A DNA stretch of 64,000 nt from Acidobacteriota bacterium (lineage in GTDB: Bacteria; Acidobacteriota; Terriglobia; Terriglobales; Acidobacteriaceae). The stretch is taken from assembly GCA_028872955.1 (NCBI GenBank), contig JAGWNX010000007.1, positions 1-64,000 on the forward strand, written 5' to 3'. The position numbers were made by a program, and so were the translations under genes. Under the pieces are notes generated by a model. That model was given only the letters and a program-made list of their open reading frames with translations, was not told the origin of the DNA and searched no databases. This document shows, in pieces, positions 1-8,178 of the stretch (the stretch's first letter is position 1; each line of letters opens with the position of its first letter).

Positions 1-141
1 CAGATGGATGACACCCTTCTCCGGGCCAAGCCAGCGGAACTGGGTGTCGTCCGTCAGCTCGCGTCCAAACGCACATAGGTTTGATGTGATGGACTCCAGC
101 GAACGGCCCACCACGTATCGGGTCAGGTATTCGAGCGCGCT
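1..141 (-). pseudogene. L-fuconate dehydratase, N-terminal fragment (inverted)
   Basis: Read on the minus strand, bases 150 to 1 are fully open and encode part of the N-terminal capping domain of an enolase-superfamily L-fuconate dehydratase. Recognisable stretches are RYVVGRSLESI and RWLGPEKGVIHL, the latter a family hallmark. The reading continues beyond the left window edge. The matching C-terminal part of the same protein lies on the plus strand from about base 137, so the two halves point away from each other. I infer one gene split by an internal inversion, or an assembly join. Overlap of both readings at 133-150 may mark the breakpoint. The family match is confident; the mechanism is inference. 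Confidence 0.7.
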
Positions 142-646
142 TGCTCCGCTGGAGCCCTGGTGGATGGAGGAGCCAACCAGTCCGGACGATATTCTGGGTC
201 ACGCGCGAATTCGCCGCGAGGCAGCGCCCATCCGCATTGCCACCGGCGAACATGTGCAGAACCGAATCATCTTCAAGCAACTGCTGCAGGCGCAGGCCAT
301 CGATGTGCTGCAGCTGGACTCCTGCCGTGTGGCTGGCGTGAACGAGAATCTCGCCATCCTGTTGCTGGCCGCGCGATTCAACATCCCGGTCTGCCCGCAC
401 GCCGGTGGCGTCGGCCTGTGCGAGTACGTGCAGCACCTGTCGTTCTTTGACTACCTCTCCGTGTCGGCCTCGCTGGAGGATCGTGTCATCGAGTTTGTCG
501 ATCACCTGCACGAGCACTTTGTGCATCCCACGGTGATTCGGAACGGGCACTATCAGCTGCCCGACGCGCCCGGTTACAGCATTCAGATCAAGCCAGAGTC
601 GCTGGCCCAGTACAGCTATCCGGACGGGCCAGCCTGGCGGATTTAG
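137..646 (+). pseudogene. L-fuconate dehydratase, C-terminal fragment
   Basis: Encodes the C-terminal barrel of L-fuconate dehydratase, which dehydrates L-fuconate to 2-keto-3-deoxy-L-fuconate in non-phosphorylating fucose breakdown. Clear family motifs are WWMEEPTSPDD (metal-ligand strand), IATGEHVQNR, LQLDSCRVAGVNENLA, VCPHAGGVGLCEYVQ (catalytic region) and FVDHLHEHF; it ends naturally at TAG 644-646. About 170 residues are present of a family length near 440. The frame stays open upstream to base 8, but that translation is antisense to the N-terminal fragment and does not resemble the family; the expected DANQRW strand is missing. No credible start codon or ribosome site precedes the conserved part, so as it stands this copy is not expected to make a working enzyme. 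Confidence 0.8.
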
Positions 647-709
647 CGCCGGGCGTCGCCTCGCTGGGCGGCGTCATGCTACTCTGCCTGCAACGCTGAA
701 ACGCCGCCT

Positions 710-2659
710 ATGGGGAAGCTGAGCCGTACCAACCCAATGCGCGCGCTGCCCGTGCGCATGCCGGCAGTGCTCTCGCTGCTGTGTGCCACGCTGGTGCTGT
801 GCGTGGCGCGCCAGATGACGGCGCAGAGTGCGCCAGCGCCGACCCTGCTCCATCACCCGGCGGCGCTGCTCTTTGACGCGGCGGGCAATCTCTACGTGGC
901 AGAGAGTGCTGCGCATCGGGTGCGGCGGTTTGATCCCACAGGCAACGTCACCACGATCGCGGGTAACGGCACGCAGGGCGTTGCTGGCGATGGCGGTGCG
1001 GCCACCGCCGCCGAACTGGATACTCCGCAGGGGCTGGCGCTGGACCCTGCAGGCTCCACGCTGTACATCGCCGACACGCACAACCAGCGCATCCGCGCGC
1101 TCAACTTGAGCACCGGAATCATGACGACGGTGGCAGGCAACGGCAGCCCCGGCTTCTCTGGCGATGGGGGCCCGGCCACGGCGGCAAGCCTTGCTGCTCC
1201 GGTTGCGCTGGCGATCTCTGCCGGGGGCAAGCTGGCCGTGGCTGATAGCGGCAACTCCAGAGTTCGTGAGATTGATCTGGCCGCCGGCACCATCCTGACC
1301 GTGGCGGGCAGTGGGACGCAGGGCTACTCCGGCGATGGCGGACAGGCAACTGCGGCCGCGCTCGACACTCCCACCAGCCTGGCCTACGACGCTGCGGGCA
1401 ACCTCTACCTGGCAGACACGCATAACCAGCGCATCCGCCGCGTCGACACGAAGGGTGTCATCACCACGGTTGCGGGCGCAGGTGCGCCGGGCTTTGCAGG
1501 CGATGGAGGCGCGGCCCTGGCAGCCAGCCTGGCCGGGCCGACAGGCATCAGTGTCGACTCCGGGGGCAACCTCTACTTTGCCGACGCAGGCAACCAGCGT
1601 ATCCGCAGAGTGGATGCGACCACAGGCGCGGTCACCACTGTCGTGGGCGAAGGTACGCAGGGCTACGCAGGCGATGGCGGCCCCGCCACGGCAGCCATGC
1701 TGGATACGCCGCGTGCCACCGCGTTCTCTCCTGCAGCGCTGCTCACTCTGGCCGACGCCGCCAACCAGCGCATCCGCCAGCGCACGGCAACCGCAACGCT
1801 GGTCGCCTTCGGGACTGCTTCGTCCACGTCCGGTGGGAGCCCAGGGCCAGTGGCCACCACGCTCACCTTGTCGGTCTCGCCGCAGTCTGCCGGTGTGGGC
1901 GTGCCGGTCACGCTGACAGCGCAGCTTGCGGCTGCCGGCGGAGCGACTCCCTCCGGGAGCGTCACCTTTCTGGATGCGCAGGTGCCCTTTGCTTCCGCCA
2001 CACTGGACGGTACAGGTCGCGCGACGCTGACCACCACGGCCCTGGCCGCAGGCACGCACACGCTCACGGCCTTCTACGCCGGCAGTGCTGGTTTTGCGGC
2101 GTCCACGGCAGCAGCCGTCTCGCTCACCGTGACGGCAGCCGGTACCAACACGCCAGACTTCAGCCTGGCAGTCACCAGTACCAGCAACCAGACGACCGCA
2201 CCCGGCGTTGCGACCAGCTTCAGCTTCACCGTGCAGGCCTCGCCCGCGCTGACCGGCCCCATTACGCTGGCCGTCTCTGGCCTGCCGACCGGCACCACGG
2301 CGTCGTTCTCGCCAGCGTATGTTCCCCCAGGAGGGGCGGGCACCAGCGTCACCTTGACCCTGACTCCGCCAGCCGCGCTGGCCGGGTTGTCGGTAGATCG
2401 CGCACCTATCGTGCTGGCCCTGCTTGCACCGCTGCTGATCGTCCGGCGTCGATTCAGGCTCCCCGCAGTCATGCTGCTGTGCTGTGTCCTGCTCGGCTGT
2501 GGTGATCGCATTCGAACGGCAGGCACAACCGCAGCGCCGCTGCAGGTCTATCCGCTCACTATCACGGCGACAACCACCGCGCCCTCTGGCGCGACGCTGC
2601 AACACACCCTGGTGGTGACGCTCAACATCCAGCCCGTGACCGCTACGGCCAGCTTTTAG
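710..2659 (+). CDS. secreted NHL-repeat beta-propeller protein with Ig-like domains and C-terminal GCG module
   Basis: Predicted 649-aa exported protein. An N-terminal signal-like segment (about residues 15-40) precedes six NHL-type repeats (roughly 45-365), each with a (Y/L)xADxxNxRIR core and a VAGxGxxGxxGDGG turn, enough for a six-bladed propeller. An Ig-like Big_3-type domain (about 385-480) and a second beta domain follow. The C-terminus is unusual: a hydrophobic helix, an Arg cluster (VRRRFR), a second hydrophobic helix ending in LLGCG, then about 60 residues of beta strands. The same layout recurs in the protein at 61526-64000. The repeats are visible as imperfect DNA repeats of about 165 bp between 950 and 1790. 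Ligand and role are unknown. Start chosen at the first ATG; an internal ATG 27 bp later is possible. Confidence 0.8.
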   Translation: MGKLSRTNPMRALPVRMPAVLSLLCATLVLCVARQMTAQSAPAPTLLHHPAALLFDAAGNLYVAESAAHRVRRFDPTGNVTTIAGNGTQGVAGDGGAATAAELDTPQGLALDPAGSTLYIADTHNQRIRALNLSTGIMTTVAGNGSPGFSGDGGPATAASLAAPVALAISAGGKLAVADSGNSRVREIDLAAGTILTVAGSGTQGYSGDGGQATAAALDTPTSLAYDAAGNLYLADTHNQRIRRVDTKGVITTVAGAGAPGFAGDGGAALAASLAGPTGISVDSGGNLYFADAGNQRIRRVDATTGAVTTVVGEGTQGYAGDGGPATAAMLDTPRATAFSPAALLTLADAANQRIRQRTATATLVAFGTASSTSGGSPGPVATTLTLSVSPQSAGVGVPVTLTAQLAAAGGATPSGSVTFLDAQVPFASATLDGTGRATLTTTALAAGTHTLTAFYAGSAGFAASTAAAVSLTVTAAGTNTPDFSLAVTSTSNQTTAPGVATSFSFTVQASPALTGPITLAVSGLPTGTTASFSPAYVPPGGAGTSVTLTLTPPAALAGLSVDRAPIVLALLAPLLIVRRRFRLPAVMLLCCVLLGCGDRIRTAGTTAAPLQVYPLTITATTTAPSGATLQHTLVVTLNIQPVTATASF

Positions 2660-2673
2660 GTGTTGCGTGCTCG

Positions 2674-3402
2674 TTAGATGTGGGCCAGGGTTCGCAGCAG
2701 GAAGAACAGGACGACGCCGCCAAAGAAGACGAGCGCCATGCGGATGCCGGGCTCACGATTGACCTCCGGCACCAGATCCGTACCCGCCACGTAGATGGTG
2801 ACTCCCGCGGACAAGGGCAACCCGAACCGCACCCAGGACGGAGCCAGGCTGATGACCAGCACGCCCAGCACCGTGGTAACGCCCAGCGCCAGGGCAGAGT
2901 TAAGCGCGGCCAGCTTGCCCCGGCCGCCCGCCAGCATCACGCTGGCCACCGTGAATCCCTCGGGCAGCTTATGCAGGAAGACAGCGAAGAACAGCACCCA
3001 GCCCAGCCAGCGCGAGAGGACAAATCCGCTGCCGATCGCAATGCCGTCAAAGAAGGTGTGCGTCGCCAGTCCCAGCAGCACCGAGTAGCTGGTGCGGGCA
3101 GAGAGAAACTCGTGGTGATGCGTCTCCTCGCCAAAGTGGAAGTGAGGCACCAGCGTATGCTCCAGCAGGTGAACTCCGCAGTAGCCGCCCAGCAGCAGCA
3201 GGGGAGACCAGTGCGGATAGATGGCCAGCCCCTCGGGCACCATCTCCAGTAGCGCGGCCGAGAGCATGAAGCCTGCGCCGACGGCCACAAAGTAGCGCAG
3301 GGAGCGTGCCGAGGGGGAGCGCTTCACCAGCAGCAAGCCGCCAATGTAGTCCGCCAGACCCGCGCCCAGGCCCAGCACCAGGCTCAACCAGAAGGTGTTC
3401 AT
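2674..3402 (-). CDS. ZIP family divalent metal transporter
   Basis: A 242-aa inner-membrane protein with about eight hydrophobic segments, of the ZIP (Zrt/Irt-like) family that moves Zn2+ or related divalent ions into the cytoplasm. The paired metal-site helices are visible as HTFFDGIAIG and FLHKLPEGFT, matching the family's two conserved His/Glu helices. A His-rich stretch (FHFGEETHHHEF) lies in the usual variable metal-binding loop. The start is the ATG at 3402; the longer open frame upstream overlaps the preceding gene and is Cys/Trp-rich nonsense. It is the last gene of the minus-strand ccm operon, 13 nt after the DUF4149 gene, and ends 14 bp from the convergent NHL gene with no obvious terminator between. 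Confidence 0.85.
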   Translation of the reverse strand: MNTFWLSLVLGLGAGLADYIGGLLLVKRSPSARSLRYFVAVGAGFMLSAALLEMVPEGLAIYPHWSPLLLLGGYCGVHLLEHTLVPHFHFGEETHHHEFLSARTSYSVLLGLATHTFFDGIAIGSGFVLSRWLGWVLFFAVFLHKLPEGFTVASVMLAGGRGKLAALNSALALGVTTVLGVLVISLAPSWVRFGLPLSAGVTIYVAGTDLVPEVNREPGIRMALVFFGGVVLFFLLRTLAHI

Positions 3403-3415
3403 CGTGCCGAGGGCC

Positions 3416-3937
3416 TCACAGCGCCTTGCTCTTGCCGGGCTCGGTCCACTGCGACTCACGCGCCAGCAGCAGCACGACGCCCAGCCCACCCAGCAGCACC
3501 AGGCCCTCCAGCCGCTCTGAGAGCATATGCAGCCGTTCAAAGTCTACCCGCGCCGGGGAATCGACGGCTGCGGTGCCGATGCTGCCGCCTGCCGCCAACC
3601 GGTCCACCTCCATCCGGGGGATGATGTGGAACTGGGAGTAGCAGGTGATCGCCAGCATGATGCCGGTCAACACCAGTTGCAGCGCAAAGGAGACGCGGGA
3701 ATCGACAGGCGCGCGCAGCCACAGGATTGCGGTGGTCAAGTAAAACAGGGCGCCGGTCACCAGCCCCATCCAGTGCAGCACGCGCAGGCACCCGCCCACC
3801 ACCAGGCCGGCATCGTGCGTATTGTTGAGCGAGCCGAAGGCTACCGGCGCAACAACAAAGGCAAAGAAGCAGAGACCGCCGACCCAGAGAACCATGCCCA
3901 GCAGACGCAGCGCCCGCAATACGGTCTCAACATTCAT
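3416..3937 (-). CDS. DUF4149 domain membrane protein
   Basis: A 173-aa protein with about four transmembrane helices. The N-terminal motif GMVLWVGGLCFFAFVVAP and a later ITCYSQFHIIPRM resemble the DUF4149 (TMEM205-like) family, whose function is not established. It sits between the carboxypeptidase-regulatory-like gene (33 nt upstream) and the ZIP transporter (13 nt downstream) on the same strand, so it is probably co-transcribed with the cytochrome c maturation genes. Nothing in the sequence shows a catalytic site. The family call rests on memory of the motif and length. Confidence 0.7.
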   Translation of the reverse strand: MNVETVLRALRLLGMVLWVGGLCFFAFVVAPVAFGSLNNTHDAGLVVGGCLRVLHWMGLVTGALFYLTTAILWLRAPVDSRVSFALQLVLTGIMLAITCYSQFHIIPRMEVDRLAAGGSIGTAAVDSPARVDFERLHMLSERLEGLVLLGGLGVVLLLARESQWTEPGKSKAL

Positions 3938-3970
3938 CGGCGATCTCTCCTCTCGACCTCGTAGTTCGGG

Positions 3971-5266
3971 TTACGCCTGGCGCTTCAGCGCGCGACGCAG
4001 CACGGTCTCCAGTGCCTGCTTCTGCTCCTGGTAGCTGGCCTCATCGGTGGTGCCTTGCACCTTTTCCATCTCCAGCGCAAACAACTCTTCCTTGAGCGCA
4101 GCCAGCAGGGCGTTGCCAGAGACTGCGGGCGCGGGCTGTGTGGCAGCAAATCCAGAACTGCCGACGGGTGCCGGGCCAGCCTGCGGCCTCGGGGCGTTGG
4201 GGTCGCCCGTCTTCAGCAGGAAGCCTGCCGCGGCGGCCATCAACAGGCCCAGACCGCCGAGTATCCACCACTTGTACTTGGACCAGGGGTCGTTCGTACC
4301 GCTGGGGTCTACCGGCGTGCCAAGCCCGCCGCCCGGCCTCTGGTCCGTACTGGCAGAGCCACTCGGCGCGCCACCTCCGCCGCTGCTGCCGTCGGCGGAG
4401 CCCGTATCGCGCGGCAGCTGTCCGGTGCCCTCCAGCGTAAACTCCAGCGGCTGCTCCGGAGAGACGCTGCGGGCCACATACGTCTGGGCCGTCGTCTCAT
4501 CGGTCACCGGCGAAAAGGCTGCGCCGCTGCCAGCCGTAAACTTCATGCTCTTGGGCAGCATCACGGCGACCGTGTCGGTCGTCATGGTGGCCTTGGGGGA
4601 GAACTTGAAGCTGCCGCTGTACGGCACGGAGTACGTGACCTGAAAGCGGGTCTCGCCCGGGCGCAGCGGGAAGATGAACGTGTAGTGGTTGGGCTCGCTG
4701 AGCGGAACCGGCGCAGCCTGCACCGGCATGCCACCGGGCCCCAGCGCGGCCGAGCCGGCAATGACGGCACCTGCAGGCAGGTAGAAGTCGAATGGCCGCG
4801 GGCCAAACTGCGTCATAGGTGGTGCGGACTCATTCTTGATAAAGAAGTTCTCCACCACGTGCAGATTCTTGTCCCCGGCCTCGGTCTCGATGCGCATGAC
4901 ATCCGCCTCGGCCGTCACGCCCTTCACCTTCTCCGCCGAGTTGTACACGTCGACGTTCACCTCGCTGGTGCCCGGGGGCGCAGGGCCAAAGTAGTTGGCC
5001 TTATCATGCGTCACGCGAACCAGGTGCATGCCGTCTTCGGGCACCTGCAGCGTGTAGCGGCCGTGCGCGTCCGACGTGGTGCGGGTGGACTCCTGCATCC
5101 CCTGCGCCAGCCGCAACAGCACAACGTCGTCGCCTGCCGAGGGCTTGTTGGTGGTCTTGTTGGTCACTGTGCCGGTGATGGTTGCGGCCCAGGCGCAACC
5201 GCTCAGCAGTGTTGCCAGCACAGCGGTTACGGCCTTCGATCGTGGGGAGTACGCAAATTTGATCAC
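3971..5266 (-). CDS. carboxypeptidase regulatory-like membrane protein of the ccm operon
   Basis: About 431 aa. A signal peptide ending near CAWA is followed by a carboxypeptidase-regulatory-like beta domain (TITGTVTNKTTNKP to about residue 110), a second beta-rich region, a Gly/Ser-rich linker, one transmembrane helix (WWILGGLGLLMAAAAGFLL) and a cytoplasmic two-helix tail. That tail (LFALEMEKVQG, then YQEQKQALE) aligns without gaps to the helical hairpin of the CcmI-like protein encoded just upstream. I chose GTG 5266, 13 nt after the ccmI stop, because it yields a compact signal peptide; GTG 5302 is an alternative that overlaps ccmI. Position and shared tail suggest a periplasmic partner of cytochrome c maturation. 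That role is inference. Confidence 0.65.
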   Translation of the reverse strand: MIKFAYSPRSKAVTAVLATLLSGCAWAATITGTVTNKTTNKPSAGDDVVLLRLAQGMQESTRTTSDAHGRYTLQVPEDGMHLVRVTHDKANYFGPAPPGTSEVNVDVYNSAEKVKGVTAEADVMRIETEAGDKNLHVVENFFIKNESAPPMTQFGPRPFDFYLPAGAVIAGSAALGPGGMPVQAAPVPLSEPNHYTFIFPLRPGETRFQVTYSVPYSGSFKFSPKATMTTDTVAVMLPKSMKFTAGSGAAFSPVTDETTAQTYVARSVSPEQPLEFTLEGTGQLPRDTGSADGSSGGGGAPSGSASTDQRPGGGLGTPVDPSGTNDPWSKYKWWILGGLGLLMAAAAGFLLKTGDPNAPRPQAGPAPVGSSGFAATQPAPAVSGNALLAALKEELFALEMEKVQGTTDEASYQEQKQALETVLRRALKRQA

Positions 5267-5279
5267 GTCTAAGTCTACG

Positions 5280-5567
5280 TCAACTACGGCCGGAGAGGAC
5301 ACCGCGTGCCTGCAGTTCTTCCATCTCTGCCAGCACCCGCGCGGCCTCGTCCTCCAGCCCGGTGCGCTGCTCCATGTAGTCCTGCTCCGGGTACTTGCCG
5401 GCCTGATATTCGAAGTTCAGGTCGCGCAGGTTCTCGTAGATGACGTCCTTGCGTTCGCGCAGGTAGTCCAGACGGGTCTTGTCGGCCTGGCGAAAGGGGT
5501 TGCGCTCAGGCCAGAACATGTAGGCGAAGATCACCAGCGTCAACAGCGAAATAGCCAGCAGGCTCAT
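5280..5567 (-). CDS. ccmI: minimal CcmI-like cytochrome c biogenesis protein
   Basis: A 95-aa protein with one N-terminal transmembrane helix (SLLAISLLTLVIFAYMFW) and a charged two-helix hairpin (about residues 30-90) with the pattern L..L.FEYQAGK..EQDY.EQR..LE. This matches the membrane-anchored N-terminal module of CcmI/CycH, which helps present apocytochrome to the heme lyase; the periplasmic TPR module of proteobacterial CcmI is absent. The ATG (5567) overlaps the ccmH TGA by one base as ATGA, a strong sign of translational coupling. The gene symbol is by homology of module and context. Confidence 0.7.
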   Translation of the reverse strand: MSLLAISLLTLVIFAYMFWPERNPFRQADKTRLDYLRERKDVIYENLRDLNFEYQAGKYPEQDYMEQRTGLEDEAARVLAEMEELQARGVLSGRS

Positions 5568-6061
5568 CAGTACTCCGTCTCCTTGCGGATGCGCTCGCGC
5601 AGGGCGTCCAGTGCCGGGGTGTGAGGCAGTGCCGCCGGGGCCGGCTGGCCCGCCAGCGCCAGGTCGTGCCGCCGCTTCCAGATGCGAATCAGGAGGGCAG
5701 TGCCCACGGTCGCCATCAGGAAGACGGCGATGGGCATGATCCACGCCACCAGATCAAAGCCGCCACGGATGGGTGCCGCTAGAATCGTCGCGCCGTACTT
5801 GGCCGCAAACCACTCCAGAATCTTCTTGTCGGAGGCACCGCTGGAGAGCTGATCGCGCAGCTCACCGATCATCCGGCTGGAGTCTGGGCAGCCGACGTGG
5901 TTGCACTCCAGCAGCACCTGGCCACAGCCACAGGCGCACATCATCTCGTGGCCGACGCGCTCGTAGCGCATCTCGGGGTCGTTCGCCCCCAGCATCACCA
6001 CGGCCAGCAGGCAGACCATGGCTCCCTGCAGCCAGCGGCTGCGCAGGACACGCCTAAGCAT
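5567..6061 (-). CDS. ccmH: cytochrome c maturation protein CcmH
   Basis: A 164-aa membrane protein of the CcmH/CycL family, a thiol-reducing component of System I cytochrome c maturation acting on the periplasmic face. An N-terminal signal/anchor (about 10-25) precedes a Cys-rich motif, MCACGCGQVLLECNH..C, with Cys at 42, 44, 46, 53 and 58. This is richer than the single CxxC pair of the enterobacterial protein. The conserved GELRDQLSSG and ILEWFAAKYG segments follow, then a second TM helix near 108-128. The start ATG lies inside the last codons of ccmF (8-base overlap). Confidence 0.85.
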   Translation of the reverse strand: MLRRVLRSRWLQGAMVCLLAVVMLGANDPEMRYERVGHEMMCACGCGQVLLECNHVGCPDSSRMIGELRDQLSSGASDKKILEWFAAKYGATILAAPIRGGFDLVAWIMPIAVFLMATVGTALLIRIWKRRHDLALAGQPAPAALPHTPALDALRERIRKETEY

Positions 6062-8123
6062 GATTCACCTCCACGCCTGCGGGCACGGTCTCTGTGGCCT
6101 CCGCACGCGCCGCGCTGCGGTGGATGCTAGGCACCAGCGCCACAACGGTGCCCAATACGACGATCAGCACGCCGATCCAGATCCAGTTGATGAGCGGATT
6201 CAGAAAGACCTTGATGACGGGCTTGTCCGTATCCGGATTCTTGCCTTCGTAGATGACGTACAGATCGTTGGCCAGCGTCGAGTGGTTCGCCACCACCGTG
6301 GAGGTCTGCTGGCTTGCCGTGTAGAAGCGCTTCTCCGGGTCAAGCTGCGTAATCTTCTTGCCACCGCGGAAGACGTCCATCAGCGCATACTCGGTGTCAA
6401 AGTTCGGGTTGCTGTCCTGGGAGAAGCTCTGGCAGACCAGCTTGTAGGGACCGATGCGCATGGAGTCGCCAAAGCCCATCTCCTGCTCGTGCGACTGGTT
6501 GAAGGCTCCGCCAGCGATGCCGATAAACAGCACTACGATGCCGAAGTGCACCAGGTAGCCGCCGTAGCGGCGCGTGTTGCGCTGCACCAGCAGCAGGGTA
6601 GCGCCCGCCAGGCCTCTGCCGGTCTGGGTGCGCACCACGTTGGCACCCCGCAGAAACTCCGCCACAATCGCGGTAATGACCGCCGCACCCAGGCTGAAGG
6701 CCAGCAGCGAAAACGTCGCCGCCTGCGCGTTGTCGCCCTCAGTCCACGGCCGGTCGATGCCGGAGGCCATGAGGCCCACCAGTGTGACGCCCAGCGCGAT
6801 GCCCGGCAGAATAAAGTTCCGCCGGATGGAGCGCAGCGAGGTAGACCGCCAGGCCAGCAGCGGCCCGATGCCCGTGAGGAACAGGAGAAACAGGCCAATC
6901 GGCAGGTTGACGCGGTTGTAGAACGGCGCGCCCACCGTCACCTTGGAGCCCTGGACATACTCGCTCAACACCGGGAAGAGCGTGCCCCACAGAACGGTAA
7001 AGCAGGCCGCCAGAAGGATCAGGTTGTTGAACAGAAAGCTCGACTCGCGGCTGACCAGCGACTCCAGCTTGTTCTCCGATTGCAGATGATCCCTCTGCTT
7101 GAAGTAGGTAAACAGGCACACCGCAAAGGCCACGATGATAAAGCCGTAGAACCAGTTGCCGATGGAGCTTTGCGCGAAGGCGTGCACCGAACTGACGATG
7201 CCCGAGCGGGTGAGCAACGTGCCCAGGATGGTGAGCAGGAAGGTCGAGAAGATGAGCCATACGTTCCAGCTCTTCATCATGCCTCGCTTCTCCTGCATCA
7301 TCACGCTGTGCAGAAAAGCCGTGCCTGTGAGCCAAGGCATCAGGCTGGCGTTCTCCACAGGGTCCCAGCCCCAGTAGCCGCCCCAGCCCAGCACGCTGTA
7401 GGCCCAGTGCGCGCCCAGAAAGATGCCGCAGGTGAGAAACAGCCAGGTCACCATCGTCCAGCGACGGGTGATGTGAATCCACTTCTCGCCGGGGTAGCGC
7501 ATCATCAGCGCGCCCAGCGCAAAGGCGAAGGGCACCGAGAAGCCGACGTAGCCCAGATACAGCATGGGCGGATGGATCACCATCTCCGGGTACTGGAGCA
7601 GCGGATTCAGGCCAAAGCCATCCTGCGCAACCGGCCCAGGCTGAATGGCAAACGGCGGGGCGGCAAAGTTGAGCAGCAGCAGGAAGAAGACCTGGATGCC
7701 AGCCAGAATGGTGGAGGCAAACGCCGTCAGCCGCATGTCCACCTTGTGCCGCAGCCGCAGCACAAAGCCGTAGGTGGCCAGCAGCCAGCTCCACAGCACC
7801 AGCGAACCCTCCTGCCCGCTCCACAGGGCAGAGAACTTGTAGGCCGAGGGCAGTGCCTTATTGGTGTGGTGCAGTATGTAGGCGACCGAGAAGTCGTTGG
7901 TAAAAGCGGCCCAGGCCAGCGCGAAGGCGGCACAGGTCATGGCGACGAAGGTGGCAATGCCGGCCCGGCGAGCCGTCTCGCCCAGTCGCAGCGCCTGCGC
8001 ATCTCCGGGGTTGCGGTGCGTGCGCCACAGAGCGACGGCACCCATCAGCAGGGCATAGACGCTCAACGTCAGACCAAGTAACAGGGAGAAGCTGCCGAAC
8101 TCCGGCATCGGATGCGATTGCAT
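6054..8123 (-). CDS. ccmF: cytochrome c heme lyase subunit CcmF
   Basis: A 689-aa polytopic protein of the CcmF/NrfE family, which ligates heme to the CxxCH motif of apocytochromes. The hallmark Trp-rich loop is present (GYWGWDPVENASLMPWL), preceded by conserved periplasmic segments such as FGLNPLLQYPEMVIHPPMLY. About 14 hydrophobic helices are visible, with a late periplasmic beta domain before the last helix, as usual. It begins the six-gene minus-strand operon. The first ATG (8123) is used; an ATG five codons later is equally plausible. CcmE, CcmA-D and a cytochrome are not in the window. Confidence 0.92.
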   Translation of the reverse strand: MQSHPMPEFGSFSLLLGLTLSVYALLMGAVALWRTHRNPGDAQALRLGETARRAGIATFVAMTCAAFALAWAAFTNDFSVAYILHHTNKALPSAYKFSALWSGQEGSLVLWSWLLATYGFVLRLRHKVDMRLTAFASTILAGIQVFFLLLLNFAAPPFAIQPGPVAQDGFGLNPLLQYPEMVIHPPMLYLGYVGFSVPFAFALGALMMRYPGEKWIHITRRWTMVTWLFLTCGIFLGAHWAYSVLGWGGYWGWDPVENASLMPWLTGTAFLHSVMMQEKRGMMKSWNVWLIFSTFLLTILGTLLTRSGIVSSVHAFAQSSIGNWFYGFIIVAFAVCLFTYFKQRDHLQSENKLESLVSRESSFLFNNLILLAACFTVLWGTLFPVLSEYVQGSKVTVGAPFYNRVNLPIGLFLLFLTGIGPLLAWRSTSLRSIRRNFILPGIALGVTLVGLMASGIDRPWTEGDNAQAATFSLLAFSLGAAVITAIVAEFLRGANVVRTQTGRGLAGATLLLVQRNTRRYGGYLVHFGIVVLFIGIAGGAFNQSHEQEMGFGDSMRIGPYKLVCQSFSQDSNPNFDTEYALMDVFRGGKKITQLDPEKRFYTASQQTSTVVANHSTLANDLYVIYEGKNPDTDKPVIKVFLNPLINWIWIGVLIVVLGTVVALVPSIHRSAARAEATETVPAGVEVNHA

Positions 8124-8178
8124 AGGCCCTCTGCGGACATTCTCTCAGGGCAAGGCATCCTGTGCAAAACTGTGCCGT

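Noticed and set aside
8-136. N-terminal stretch of the plus-strand frame leading into the fuconate dehydratase C-terminus
   Set aside because: It is antisense to the N-terminal fragment and does not resemble the enzyme, so it was not counted as coding.
950-1790. CRISPR-like or satellite DNA repeats
   Set aside because: The periodicity is in-frame coding repetition of NHL propeller blades; the DNA copies are diverged and there are no spacers.
6018-8081. 687-codon plus-strand open frame opposite ccmF
   Set aside because: Mirror of a long GC-rich membrane-protein gene; Gln/His/Arg-rich with no family features.
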